Positions 19,101-27,303 of a stretch of 64,000 bases of DNA are shown here, in pieces (the first letter of the stretch is position 1; each line of letters opens with the position of its first letter). Source of the stretch: Autumnicola sp041679265. GTDB lineage: Bacteria; Bacteroidota; Bacteroidia; Flavobacteriales; Flavobacteriaceae. The notes beneath the pieces are model-generated. The model saw nothing but the letters and a program-made list of their open reading frames with translations. It was not told where the DNA came from and made no database searches. The translations under genes were made by a program, and so were the position numbers. The stretch is taken from positions 270,036-334,035 of the forward strand of contig NZ_JBGFSM010000003.1 in assembly GCF_041679265.1 (NCBI RefSeq), given 5' to 3'.

Positions 19101-20607
19101 AAGCGGACATCATGGGTACGTAAGTAAGGCATAAGAAAATTGCCCCAATCATGGCAAAACCGAAGGTAAATGCCATGGGTCGAAACATTTTTCCTTCTAC
19201 ACCCGTAAGAAAGAGAATAGGTGCAAAAACAATAAGTATAATGATTTGTCCGAAGAAGGCAGAACCCATCATAGTACTCCCTGCATCATACGCCACCTCA
19301 TCCATGACACCCTTCTTGAATTTTATTTTACCGGATCGAATGCGCTTTTGTATTTCATATACAGTGCCTTCAATAATAATAACTGCCCCGTCTATAATGA
19401 TTCCGAAGTCAATCGCACCCAGACTCATTAAATTTGCCCAAACATTGAATTGTTTCATGAGAATAAAGGCAAAGAGCAGGGACAATGGGATGGTAGTAGC
19501 GGTTATAAGGCCACCTCTTAGACTTCCCAGTAATATCACCAGTGCAAAAATCACTATCAATGCACCTTCCAGTAAATTAGTTTTAACAGTATCGGTAGTT
19601 CTTCCTATCAATTCACTTCGGTCAATGATAGGTGCGATGGTTAAACCTTCAGGCAAAGATTTTGATACCTCGGCCATACGATCTTTAACATCCTGAATTA
19701 CGGCATTTGGATTGGCTCCTTTAAGCATCATAATAATTCCACCCACTGCTTCTTCGCCATCCTGGGTAAAAGCACCATACCGCACCTGACTTCCATACTG
19801 AACATTTTCAGCAACATCTCCAATAGTCACCGGAATGCCATTTTGGGTGGTGATAGAAATCTCTCTAATATCGTCCAACGAGCGAATTAATCCTTCCCCT
19901 CTTATAAAATTGGACATTTTATTTTTTTCAATATAAGCTCCCCCTGTATTCACATTATTACGGGACAAAGCTTCGTAAACTTCAGATATACTGATACCGG
20001 TACTGTTTAATTTTTCCGGATTAACGGCAACCTCGTATTGCTTTATTGAACCTCCAAAAGAATTTACTTCAACCACTCCTTCCAACAGGGTTAGTTGACG
20101 TTTAACTATCCAGTCCTGAATTGTTCGAAGCTCCATGGGAGAATAGTCGTCTGCATATCCTTCTTCCGGTTTAATCGTGTATTCATAAATTTGCCCTAAG
20201 CCGGTGGATATTGGGCCCATCGCCGGACTGCCAAATTTTTCTGGAATTGTTTGGTTCAATTCATTAAGCTTTTCCTGAACAAGCTGACGGGGCAGGTAAG
20301 TTCCCATATCGTCTTTAAAAACGATGGTAACTACAGAAAGTCCAAACCGGGAAACCGATCGTATTTCTGTAACTCCGGGTAAATTCCCCATGGAAAGTTC
20401 TACAGGATAGGTTACAAACTGTTCAATATCTTCGGTAGCCAGATTAGGGGATTGGGTAATCACCTGCACCTGATTGTTGGTAATATCTGGTACCGATCCC
20501 AGATTTACGGTAGACATGGACCAAATACCAGTACCAATAAGCGCTATAGTAAGTAGTCCAACAATAAATTTATTATTAATGGAAAATGAAATGATTCTAT
20601 TAATCAT
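16168..20607 (-). CDS. CusA/CzcA-type heavy-metal RND pump fused to a TolC-like outer-membrane channel
   Basis: The 1479-residue product begins with a full HME-RND pump (about 1-1050): N-terminal helix, SVPDITNNQVQV, two periplasmic loops, and the proton-relay TM4 segment MSLGAIDFGIIIDGAVIII typical of CusA/CzcA. A junction with a second signal-like hydrophobic stretch (about 1070-1090, ending SASAQS) leads into about 400 residues of TolC/CusC-type helical repeats. Such fusions occur in Bacteroidota, but the topology requires the linker to cross the periplasm or be processed. It is driven by proton flux and exports Zn, Co, Cd or Cu. No frameshift is seen over 4.4 kb. Confidence 0.92.
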   Translation of the reverse strand: MINRIISFSINNKFIVGLLTIALIGTGIWSMSTVNLGSVPDITNNQVQVITQSPNLATEDIEQFVTYPVELSMGNLPGVTEIRSVSRFGLSVVTIVFKDDMGTYLPRQLVQEKLNELNQTIPEKFGSPAMGPISTGLGQIYEYTIKPEEGYADDYSPMELRTIQDWIVKRQLTLLEGVVEVNSFGGSIKQYEVAVNPEKLNSTGISISEVYEALSRNNVNTGGAYIEKNKMSNFIRGEGLIRSLDDIREISITTQNGIPVTIGDVAENVQYGSQVRYGAFTQDGEEAVGGIIMMLKGANPNAVIQDVKDRMAEVSKSLPEGLTIAPIIDRSELIGRTTDTVKTNLLEGALIVIFALVILLGSLRGGLITATTIPLSLLFAFILMKQFNVWANLMSLGAIDFGIIIDGAVIIIEGTVYEIQKRIRSGKIKFKKGVMDEVAYDAGSTMMGSAFFGQIIILIVFAPILFLTGVEGKMFRPMAFTFGFAMIGAIFLCLTYVPMMSALLMKPIQNKKNWFGRFERWLEKISDKIIRAIQKVYMPLLRGALKLKLIVLGSAVVLLIIAGFLFSRMGGEFVPQLDEGDIAMQALIRPGSSLTESIEVSKKIENLLLENFPEIKTATARIGVADIPTDPMPMDIADMYLILEKDKDKWTTSDTKEGLIEQIKEKLNEELTGVNLVFTQPVELRFNELLEGVREDIAVKLYGEDLKVLSEKVQEMADIIQTVPGAGDVNPERTSGLPQMTVKFNRRKIAQYGLDIQKVNDYISTAFAGGTAGVIFEGEKRFDLVIRFDENHRKNIDDLRGMYIDLPDGTQVPIKEVANIEYVAGPMQISRDDTYRRTYVGVNARGRDVESVVNDIQQKLDEELDLPPGYYISYGGEFENLQSAKDRLIIVVPIALFLIFVLLYFALQSFSQSIMIYIAIPLAAIGGVFALWIRDMPFSISAGVGFIVLFGVAVLNGLVLINRFNSLKEEGVTSIRERIFTGTKERIRPIMLTATTDIFGFLPMAFSTSAGAEVQQPLATVVIGGMLTATLLTLIVLPVLYTFVERKREKKKQKSNELKNTYSGSLATILVIGCILGGTFSASAQSNTEESSQDLQDSLQTISLENAKEMAVKNYPQLKAAQLAIEGEEVLSKTAFDFGNTQIFTGKEEVGNGSDGIYTKIGVQQQGIDIFGIAPRLKLQKERVALAENALDLNTIEIERRVSRAWASVYSQKKIYQVYKKMDSIFEDIERAARIRYETEATSKLEYLATSNQGNEVRIQLEQSFRNYQKSLQQLNLWLASDTLYDVPEVSAETLDEPLNFLVESLENHPFLNVAEQRVDVARAITKERKSEFLPKLQGQYAMQEINGQSGFYQYQIGIQIPLFFGPTLGRTQEAKINREIAEQNFYQDKLELETEYMNMREEFIKWRNSWNYYKEEALPLAKEQQNGSVLAFKEGAIDYVTFLQNIRDAIRIEVNAWGAFNDYLDSRYQLEYYLKNSK

Positions 20608-20735
20608 ATAAGAAAAATTAATTCAGTTAAACATCTCGATAGTTCCTAAGAAGAAAAATCGATATCGCCCTGATCACAATAAAAACTGGTGTTAAGGGCC
20701 AAAAAAGGATATAGTTATCCTATTAAAAAACTGAA

Positions 20736-21062
20736 TTAAACCCTTGGAGGATCTAAAAAGGAAAGAATAGGTTCATCTCCAAAATTATCGAAATGAACAA
20801 ATGCTTTGGATGGAATGTCCGTAACCAAAGGTTCAAAATTTGAAGAACCAAAATCTACAGTGTGTACATGGCAGCAATGACAACTACAAAATGGTGGACA
20901 TAAATCTGCTATCTGATTGTGGGAGTGGTCAAGATCCATCTCCTGAAAACTAACCGCGGTTATTTCAGAATCTGAAGAGATTACTGAAGAGTCGTTATCG
21001 TTACAGGCTAGTAAATTGAGCCCGAACACATATAATGATAATATGAATGCGATTATTTTCAC
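20736..21062 (-). CDS. DUF6660-like small His/Cys-rich exported protein
   Basis: This 108-residue protein starts at GTG 21062; no ATG is available in frame. It has a signal peptide with a Cys after LLA (possible lipobox), the cluster DLCPPFCSCHCCHVHTVDF, and the C-terminal FLDPPRV. This arrangement matches the Bacteroidota DUF6660 family, which recurs next to CusA-type pumps. The dense Cys/His cluster suggests periplasmic metal binding (inference). It is the first gene of the minus-strand metal block, 128 bases ahead of the RND gene. Confidence 0.7.
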   Translation of the reverse strand: MKIIAFILSLYVFGLNLLACNDNDSSVISSDSEITAVSFQEMDLDHSHNQIADLCPPFCSCHCCHVHTVDFGSSNFEPLVTDIPSKAFVHFDNFGDEPILSFLDPPRV

Positions 21063-21066
21063 ACAA

Positions 21067-21101
21067 CAAAGATAAGAAAATAGGGATGCACAGGGTGTGC
21101 A
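21067..21101 (-). promoter_or_regulatory. promoter with palindromic operator ahead of the metal-efflux block
   Basis: On the minus strand TATCTTTG (21074-21067) fits the TAnnTTTG -7 element and ends only 4 bases before the GTG start, so the transcript may be nearly leaderless. A perfect 6-3-6 palindrome, TGCACAGGGTGTGCA, lies at 21087-21101, just upstream where a repressor would block polymerase. This is a candidate operator for one of the two Fur-type regulators or another metal sensor. Confidence 0.5.
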
Positions 21102-21492
21102 AAAGACTTGTGAGGGAATTCAATTAAAAATTTTACTGCTCGAATTAAGTCATTTTCACGGTTCTTTAAAAGAAAATGACCATTTTTATTAAATAATAAG
21201 GTTCTATTTATCCAAATTTGAGAACTTATTAAATAGAAAATTTTGTTCTGAGTATCGAAATACTTGTTAACAAACACTTTATTTTAGAGTAATATCCTTT
21301 TCAGTATAATCAATAGGATAAAAAATTATTTTTTTCAGGTTAAAATAAAACCAAATAAGCATATACAGTTTATGTTATTTTGTGATAATGAAGTTAAGAC
21401 GTTACCAAAAAATGAAAGTTTATTACAAATTTTTAATACTGTCATCAGAAGATTAGCTTTAATTTTATTGATTTAAAACTAACCAGAATATT
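21102..21492. other. AT-rich divergent intergenic region
   Basis: This is the stretch between the minus-strand efflux block and the plus-strand copper block. It is very AT-rich and holds no convincing gene; a 72-codon minus-strand frame here lacks any family resemblance. I do not see a clear TAnnTTTG element for the plus-strand side. The best candidate near 21375-21382 differs from the consensus at one position. Confidence 0.45.
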
Positions 21493-21912
21493 GTGATTAA
21501 GATTTTTAAAAATATCCTTATTAATAGCTTAGGCTTCCTGGTTGTTTTTTCGACTCTCTCATTTTCAGTAAATAGACATTATTGTGGTGAGCTATTAATT
21601 GATAGTGCAATATTTCAAAAAACAAAGTCTTGTTGTTTTGAGAATTCAATAGATAGTGAAAATGAAAAATTACAAGCAAATAATACCTGTTGTACCGATA
21701 ACCAAGTTTTAATAGAAGGCCAAAATGAATTAAAAAACTCTTTTCCTTCATTTCTTTCTTTCCCTTCTTTTCCTGTCATAGCCTATCCATCTGAATTTAA
21801 TTTGATCTTAGTATTAAATTTTGAAGATGTTGAAAGTAGTATGCCGATTACCCATCCGCTACCAGCATTAAAAAATCGCTTGTATATTTTTTTTGATACC
21901 CTCCTCATTTAG
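21493..21912 (+). CDS. HYC_CC_PP-like small exported protein (divergent second copy)
   Basis: The 139-residue product starts at GTG 21493 and opens with a hydrophobic segment (about 5-24). HYCG follows where HFCG stands in the copy at 1323. Two double-cysteine sites (KSCCFE and NTCCTD) follow, but the C-terminal PP pair is replaced by HPLPALKNRL. It is therefore a divergent relative. It lies directly upstream of the multicopper oxidase on the same strand, which supports a link to copper handling. Function is unknown. Confidence 0.62.
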   Translation: MIKIFKNILINSLGFLVVFSTLSFSVNRHYCGELLIDSAIFQKTKSCCFENSIDSENEKLQANNTCCTDNQVLIEGQNELKNSFPSFLSFPSFPVIAYPSEFNLILVLNFEDVESSMPITHPLPALKNRLYIFFDTLLI

Positions 21913-21990
21913 TCTCAGTTTTGGATTACACGCTAATATTAATTATTAGAAAGTGTTACTGATATATTCTTTTAATCTAAAATGCAATAA

Positions 21991-24354
21991 ATGAAAATAA
22001 AATTATCAATATTATTATTTCTTCAAATAACAATAAACGTAACTGCCCAGACAGCAAATCTAACCGAAGAGAATGTAGATAACTGGCCGGAGCGTGAATA
22101 TAATCTAATTATAGATTATGAAACAGTCAACTATACTGGAAAAGAGGTAAAGGCGATGACCATTAACGGTGGTATTCCCGGGCCTAACTTAGAATTCACA
22201 GAAGGGGAATTTGCAATTATTAATGTAACCAACAATATGGATGAAGAAACATCGGTACATTGGCACGGGTTGATATTGCCTAATTTTTACGATGGAGTGC
22301 CTTACCTAACCACACCTCCCATACAGCCAGGGGAAACATTTCAATATAAGTTTGCTCTAAAACAATCTGGAACTTATTGGTATCATTCTCATACTGGATT
22401 ACAAGAACAGCGAGGCGTTTACGGGTCTATTCAAATAAACCCCCAACAAACCGAGTTAGAATATGACGAAGACTTAGTTCTAGTATTGTCCGATTGGATG
22501 GACGAAAATCCAAAGTCACAATTGAAGAATCTGAAGCGAGGTAATGAATGGTATCTCATCAAAAAAAATCAAGTACAAAGTTGGGATAAGGTTATTGCTA
22601 AAGGTGCTACTGGTGCTAAGTTGAAAATGATGTGGCAACGTATGCCCGATATGGCCATCCTTGATAACTACTATGACCTGTTCTTTATAAACGGAAAGGC
22701 CGAACAGCAATATCCAGAATTTCAACCTGGAGAAAGGGTACGCTTGCGCTTTGTAAACGCTGCAGCTGCATCCTATTTCTGGCTTACGTTTGGAGGAGAA
22801 GACCCATTGTTGGTCTCAGCAGATGGATTGGATGTGGTTCCCGTAAAGAAAAACAAAACCCTTATTGGTGTTGCCGAAACCTATGACTTTATAGTAACGA
22901 TTCCGGATAACGGAAAACTTGAAATTCGTGCCACATCCCAGGATGGATCGGGGCAGGCTTCTGCCTATTTGGGAACCGGCGAAATTTTACAGGCGCCTAT
23001 TGTACCGAAACCAGATTTGATTAAGCAGATGAAGGAAATGATGTCAATGGGTATGAAAATGGGTGCGCCTGCCGCAAAATTCAATCCTTCAAAAAATGAT
23101 TCTATCAAAAAAATGAAGAAATATGCGATGGAGATGGATGGAATGCAAATGGATATGAAAGATGATAAAATGAAGCACGATAAAATGATGAATATGAAGA
23201 AGGATTCTAGCAAAATGGACCACGACAAAATGAATCACGGCGATATGCAGATGCAGAATGAAAAAATGGAAATGAAAGACGGGATGAAAATGGGTTATAT
23301 GGTACCACAAGAAAAAGTGATTGGCGACAATAAGAAAACGGGTGGTAACCCCGAGTTCAATTATAACTATTTAAAAGCTCCCGGAAAGACCGAATTTGAA
23401 AATGGAAAACCCATACGCGAAATGCTGTTCAACCTGACCGGAAATATGAACCGTTACGTATGGTCCATCAACGGCGTACCTCTTTCTGAAACTGATAAAA
23501 TAAAGATTAACCAAGGGGAAGTAGTACGCATCACTTTGAATAATATGACAATGATGCACCACCCAATGCACTTACACGGGCATTTTTTTAGGGTACTAAA
23601 TGAAAATGGCGAGCGAAGTCCATTAAAACATACAGTAAATGTAGCTCCAATGCAAAAAGTAGTAATTGAATTTGATGCTAATGAAACCGGGGACTGGTTT
23701 TTCCATTGCCACATACTTTATCATTTAAATGCGGGAATGGCCAGAGTTTTTAGTTATGATACCCCGCGTGATAAACGATTAAAAGGGTATCCTTTATCAA
23801 ATTTGACTACTGAGGCAGACCATATGTGGACTTGGGGCGAAGTAACAGCAGCCAGCCATATGACTGAACTGTTCCTAACCGCAACCAATATACGCAATCA
23901 GTTTATCGCTAGGGCAGAATATGGATGGAATGAAAACCTTGAAGCCGAAATTACTTATGAACGTTGGCTAAATAGTTACTTTCGGGTGTTTGGTGGGGTA
24001 AACCTGGAAAATGAAATGAAAGATAGTCTTGATGAGCTTTCCACCACGGGAGTGGTGGGTGTACGTTACCTTTTGCCTTTACTTGTAGATGCTGATTTAC
24101 GTATAGATAATAAGTTACGCCCACAGATAAGCCTCTCTACAGCTACAATGGTTACACGCCATATTGCTCTCTATGGAGAATATGAATATCAAATGGATTT
24201 TGGTTGGGTAAACGATTTCGAAGCCGGGACAAAATTTGAAGAAGAAACTACGTGGCAGGTTGGTTTAGAATATGTATTAGGAAGAAACTTTTCCATAATG
24301 GGAAGCTACGATAACCGTTTTGGTATGGGTGGCGGGCTTTCCGCAAGGTTTTAA
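21991..24354 (+). CDS. multicopper oxidase (CopA-like) fused to a CopB-like outer-membrane domain
   Basis: The 787-residue product has a signal peptide and three cupredoxin domains with all copper ligands visible: HWHG, YHSHTG, HPMHLHGH and the terminal HCHILYHLNAGM. A Met/His-rich insert (about 348-430, many M-x-M and DKM repeats) resembles the Cu(I)-binding region of CopA/CueO-type cuprous oxidases. After the last cupredoxin domain, about 180 residues resemble CopB, an outer-membrane copper-resistance barrel (HMWTWGEVTAASHMTELF, ending GGGLSARF). The enzyme probably oxidises Cu(I) in the periplasm, with the barrel part anchoring it to the outer membrane. It heads the copper block. Confidence 0.88.
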   Translation: MKIKLSILLFLQITINVTAQTANLTEENVDNWPEREYNLIIDYETVNYTGKEVKAMTINGGIPGPNLEFTEGEFAIINVTNNMDEETSVHWHGLILPNFYDGVPYLTTPPIQPGETFQYKFALKQSGTYWYHSHTGLQEQRGVYGSIQINPQQTELEYDEDLVLVLSDWMDENPKSQLKNLKRGNEWYLIKKNQVQSWDKVIAKGATGAKLKMMWQRMPDMAILDNYYDLFFINGKAEQQYPEFQPGERVRLRFVNAAAASYFWLTFGGEDPLLVSADGLDVVPVKKNKTLIGVAETYDFIVTIPDNGKLEIRATSQDGSGQASAYLGTGEILQAPIVPKPDLIKQMKEMMSMGMKMGAPAAKFNPSKNDSIKKMKKYAMEMDGMQMDMKDDKMKHDKMMNMKKDSSKMDHDKMNHGDMQMQNEKMEMKDGMKMGYMVPQEKVIGDNKKTGGNPEFNYNYLKAPGKTEFENGKPIREMLFNLTGNMNRYVWSINGVPLSETDKIKINQGEVVRITLNNMTMMHHPMHLHGHFFRVLNENGERSPLKHTVNVAPMQKVVIEFDANETGDWFFHCHILYHLNAGMARVFSYDTPRDKRLKGYPLSNLTTEADHMWTWGEVTAASHMTELFLTATNIRNQFIARAEYGWNENLEAEITYERWLNSYFRVFGGVNLENEMKDSLDELSTTGVVGVRYLLPLLVDADLRIDNKLRPQISLSTATMVTRHIALYGEYEYQMDFGWVNDFEAGTKFEEETTWQVGLEYVLGRNFSIMGSYDNRFGMGGGLSARF

Positions 24355-24589
24355 TAAGAAACTATGATGATTTATGAGTTGCATTGATTGTTATTGTTGA
24401 GAGTAGTTATCCTTTATTATTTCTTAAAGACTGGAAGAAATAATAAAAAATGATCTGAGAATTCTGGATGAAAAAATGCGCAAGGAGAAATTCCATAAGA
24501 AACATATCAGACCATAGCTCAAATATCAAAAAGAATGATAAAATATATTTTGGAATCTGAACACCTAATGTTAATAAACAATTAATGAA

Positions 24590-25126
24590 ATGAAAAACGT
24601 ATTGATAGTATCCATAGCTATAATGTTGTTTTTTTTGAGTGTAAGCTGCAAAGAAAAAACAACTGTTGAAGTGAATACCCCTGAGGAGGTAAAAAAGGAA
24701 GAAAAAAAGACACCTGATGTTGCCGATCAGGATTTTATTGATGGTATGACTGGCAAAATATGGCATAATTACTTAGAAATAAAAATGGCATTAACAAATG
24801 CGGATGTCAGTCAGGCAAAAAAAATTTCCAATAGTATGGCCAGTTCTTTTAGTGAAGAAAAATCTGAAATGAAAAGTATTGCTGAAAAAATTGCAGAAAC
24901 AAACGACATTGAGAAACAACGTGAGCTCTTTGATCAATTCACGGAAAAAGTAGGTCCTATGTTTGAAGATGCCCTCTCTGGAGGTACCATTTATAAAAAA
25001 TTCTGTCCCATGGCTTTCAACAACAAAGGAGCATACTGGTATGCTGATATTGCGGAAATTTCTAATCCTTATTTCGGTGATAAAATGCCCAATTGCGGTT
25101 CAGTAAAAAAAACAATTTCTAAATAA
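24590..25126 (+). CDS. DUF3347-domain lipoprotein (first of two)
   Basis: This 178-residue protein has a lipoprotein signal (FFLSVSC, Cys about 20), a Glu/Lys-rich linker, a helical bundle and the DUF3347 C-terminal signature FCPMAFNNKGAYW followed by NPYFGDKMPNCGSV. The conserved Cys and Met suggest copper binding; the domain is often found fused to or beside CusB-like proteins in Bacteroidota. The next gene encodes a second DUF3347 lipoprotein 28 bases downstream. Biochemical function is not established. Confidence 0.82.
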   Translation: MKNVLIVSIAIMLFFLSVSCKEKTTVEVNTPEEVKKEEKKTPDVADQDFIDGMTGKIWHNYLEIKMALTNADVSQAKKISNSMASSFSEEKSEMKSIAEKIAETNDIEKQRELFDQFTEKVGPMFEDALSGGTIYKKFCPMAFNNKGAYWYADIAEISNPYFGDKMPNCGSVKKTISK

Positions 25127-25154
25127 TTAATAACTCTAAAAATTAACGAAGAAT

Positions 25155-25757
25155 ATGAAACGATTAAGAAAACTTTCAGGAACACTTGCCCTAGTCTTAA
25201 TATCACTTACAGCATATAGCTGTAAAGATAACACCAACCCAGATTCGGTCTCTAAACCAATGTCTAATGAAATGCATCAAGAAACTGAAACGAAAGATTC
25301 AGAAAGAATAATGAATAATTCACAAAACAACAAGGCTACAGATCAAATTATTGACTCTTATCTAAAAATTAAAAATGCTTTGGTTGCAGATAATCAAGAA
25401 AATGCTGCCATGGCTGGAGGTGATTTAGTTGCCATTTTTGAAGATTTTGATAAGAGTAATTATTCTTCAGAAGAACAACAGGAATTGGCTGATATTATTG
25501 AAGATGCAAAGGAACACGCAGAGCATATTTCAGAGAGCCCTATAGGACATCAGAGGGAACATTTTGATATTTTAAGCAAAGATGTCATAGATATGATAGG
25601 TATTACCGGAACTAATAAAAAGCTATATCAGGATTTTTGTCCAATGTACAATGACAATAAAGGCGCACAATGGTTGAGCGCAACTCAAGAAATCAGAAAC
25701 CCTTATATGGGAAGTAAAATGATGGATTGTGGAAAAGTGCAAAAAGAGATTAATTAA
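25155..25757 (+). CDS. DUF3347-domain lipoprotein (second of two)
   Basis: The 200-residue product has a lipobox (TAYSC, Cys about 23), a low-complexity linker and a DUF3347 domain ending FCPMYNDNKGAQW and NPYMGSKMMDCGKV. It is a tandem paralogue of the gene at 24590, with little similarity outside the signature motifs. Its stop codon is immediately followed by the ATG of the haem-binding-domain gene, so they are co-translated. Likely periplasmic copper buffering or delivery (inference from context). Confidence 0.82.
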   Translation: MKRLRKLSGTLALVLISLTAYSCKDNTNPDSVSKPMSNEMHQETETKDSERIMNNSQNNKATDQIIDSYLKIKNALVADNQENAAMAGGDLVAIFEDFDKSNYSSEEQQELADIIEDAKEHAEHISESPIGHQREHFDILSKDVIDMIGITGTNKKLYQDFCPMYNDNKGAQWLSATQEIRNPYMGSKMMDCGKVQKEIN

Positions 25758-26210
25758 ATGAAGATTGTCAAAATCAGTGCACTGATTTTGTTAGTTGCTT
25801 TGGTGGGTATCCAGTTTGTGCCCACCAAGCGCAACCAAAGTAACACTGTGCCCAAAACCGATTTTATGTTGGTAAATAATGTCCCACAAAAGATACAGGA
25901 TAAAATATTGGTGTCATGTTATGATTGCCATAGTAACAATACTGAATATCCGTGGTACAATAAAATACAACCTGTGGCCTGGTTTCTGGAAGATCATATC
26001 AAAGAAGGAAAATCGGAATTAAATTTTAATATGTGGGGCGAGCTTTCTGAAAGGAGAAAAAACAGTAAACTCCGATCAATCATCAGTCAGATAGAAGATG
26101 ATGAAATGCCATTGGACTCTTATACTTTTATTCATAGTGATGCAAAGCTTTCACAAAGCGAAAAAGATGAAATTATTAAGTACATGGTAGAATTAAAAAA
26201 TAGTTTATAG
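25758..26210 (+). CDS. haem-binding domain (Haem_bd-type) protein with one CxxCH
   Basis: This 150-residue protein has an N-terminal membrane anchor (about 4-22) and a c-type haem motif CYDCH (about 54-58) followed by SNNTEYPWYNKIQPVAWFL, the pattern of the Haem_bd family. Helices after the motif end in EKDEIIKYMVEL. It probably resides on the periplasmic face of the inner membrane and may exchange electrons with, or be a partner of, the copper oxidase. Its ATG abuts the previous stop codon. Confidence 0.85.
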   Translation: MKIVKISALILLVALVGIQFVPTKRNQSNTVPKTDFMLVNNVPQKIQDKILVSCYDCHSNNTEYPWYNKIQPVAWFLEDHIKEGKSELNFNMWGELSERRKNSKLRSIISQIEDDEMPLDSYTFIHSDAKLSQSEKDEIIKYMVELKNSL

Positions 26211-26356
26211 AAAATTTTAGCTAAAGGGACATTTTAAAAGGTAAATACTGGGAATTTGATTTTTAAAAAATAAATGAATGTCTCAAAAAAAGAGAAGGAT
26301 TTTTTCATAATTGGTTAGTTAGTTGATCTTTTCTTTTGGCGATACATTTAAAAAGT

Positions 26357-26416
26357 CCTGTAAGGGAAGGGTATTCTTAATTTAATTAGTTAAAAAAAGT
26401 CCCTTCCCTTGTCAGG
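26357..26416. repeat. 60-base imperfect palindrome with a 29-base loop
   Basis: CCTGTAAGGGAAGGG at 26357-26371 and CCCTTCCCTTGTCAGG at 26401-26416 form a stem with ten perfect pairs (AAGGGAAGGG/CCCTTCCCTT) extended by CCTG/CAGG across a one-base bulge. The loop is AT-rich. It could be an RNA hairpin, or the ends of a small decayed transposable element, since it borders a gene remnant. The bases from 26211 to 26356 hold no gene I can see. Confidence 0.45.
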
Positions 26417-26535
26417 CCAAAAATAAAAAATAAGATGAAGGATAGCTGTAAGACAGGGAATGGAGAAAGGCATAAGAATAGTGGTTTCAAAAAATGGTTC
26501 AATTATACCATTTTCTCCATTATAGACATTCTTCT

Positions 26536-26721
26536 GATAGGTTAGTGGTGGTGGATAAGAAAAACAAAGTCGCCAATTACCATAAAAACACCATTGAAGG
26601 CTTAAAAGAAATATTGATCTCAATAGGATTTAAGGACAGAAGAGAAATCACAAAAGGAAATATTTTAAAAAGGATAAACGAAACCGAAAGTAAATCTTTT
26701 GGAGAAATTTACAATCATTAA
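26536..26721 (+). pseudogene. C-terminal remnant of an FMN-binding glutamate-synthase-family protein
   Basis: About 60 residues (DRLVVVDKKNKVANYHKN, then TIEGLKEILISIGF, ending SKSFGEIYNH) resemble the extreme C-terminus of GltB-like FMN-binding proteins, where VANYHKNTLKALKE and a closing SELY are usual. The rest of a protein of about 500 residues is missing and no start codon with upstream similarity is seen. It is most simply a deletion remnant inside the island. Recognition rests on motif memory, so confidence is moderate. Confidence 0.55.
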
Positions 26722-26742
26722 AATTAATGTCATATTTGATCT

Positions 26743-27300
26743 ATGAGTGATTCTAAAGACATAGAATATAAAAATGATTTTTATATCCAACTTTTGAATA
26801 AAGCCTTACCAACTATGGCAATAATTACAGGTTTTGCAATTTTAAGTCTTTGGGTTCTACCGCAATTTAAAGATCTTAAATGGTTGTCTTGGTCAATATT
26901 GATATTTGCGTTAATAAAGACATTTTTTATAGTAAGGCTTTCTTTTAACCAATTAACGAAAATAATCGGTCAGAGCCATTTGTTAAGTCATATACTTGTT
27001 TTGTTCGGGCTACTTATAAGCTTTATCATTTTATCATTTGCCCTAGATTTCACTTCGCTTCAATTTTTGGATGCTAAAAATTTTAAAGTCAGTTTGGAAA
27101 GGGGAACCAGTGGCTATAAAATTTTTTATGAACACCTCTATTTTAGCGCTATTACTTTTTCTTCAATAGGCTATGGAGATATCGTACCTACTTCTATTCT
27201 TTCCAAAACTTTAGTGATGTTGGAAGTTGGACTAAGATTTTTTGTACTAGTGTTCGGGATAGCTAATATTAATCAGATACGTATAAATCAAGATACATAA
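26743..27300 (+). CDS. two-pore-type potassium-channel-like membrane protein
   Basis: The 185-residue product has about four hydrophobic segments, with a pore loop reading TFSSIGYGDIVP. The GYGD potassium selectivity filter is complete, and a last helix (MLEVGLRFFVLVFGIANI) follows. No regulatory RCK domain is present. It lies 4 bases ahead of the ArsP-like permease gene and is probably co-transcribed with it. Why an ion channel travels with copper genes is unclear. Confidence 0.8.
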   Translation: MSDSKDIEYKNDFYIQLLNKALPTMAIITGFAILSLWVLPQFKDLKWLSWSILIFALIKTFFIVRLSFNQLTKIIGQSHLLSHILVLFGLLISFIILSFALDFTSLQFLDAKNFKVSLERGTSGYKIFYEHLYFSAITFSSIGYGDIVPTSILSKTLVMLEVGLRFFVLVFGIANINQIRINQDT

Positions 27301-27303
27301 TTT

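Noticed and set aside
21059..21277. 72-codon minus-strand frame upstream of the DUF6660-like gene
   Set aside because: It overlaps the promoter and palindrome, has no signal or motif, and its composition is that of AT-rich intergenic DNA.
24407..24766. 119-codon minus-strand frame overlapping the first DUF3347 gene
   Set aside because: It overlaps the 5' part of a recognised lipoprotein gene on the other strand and shows no domain.
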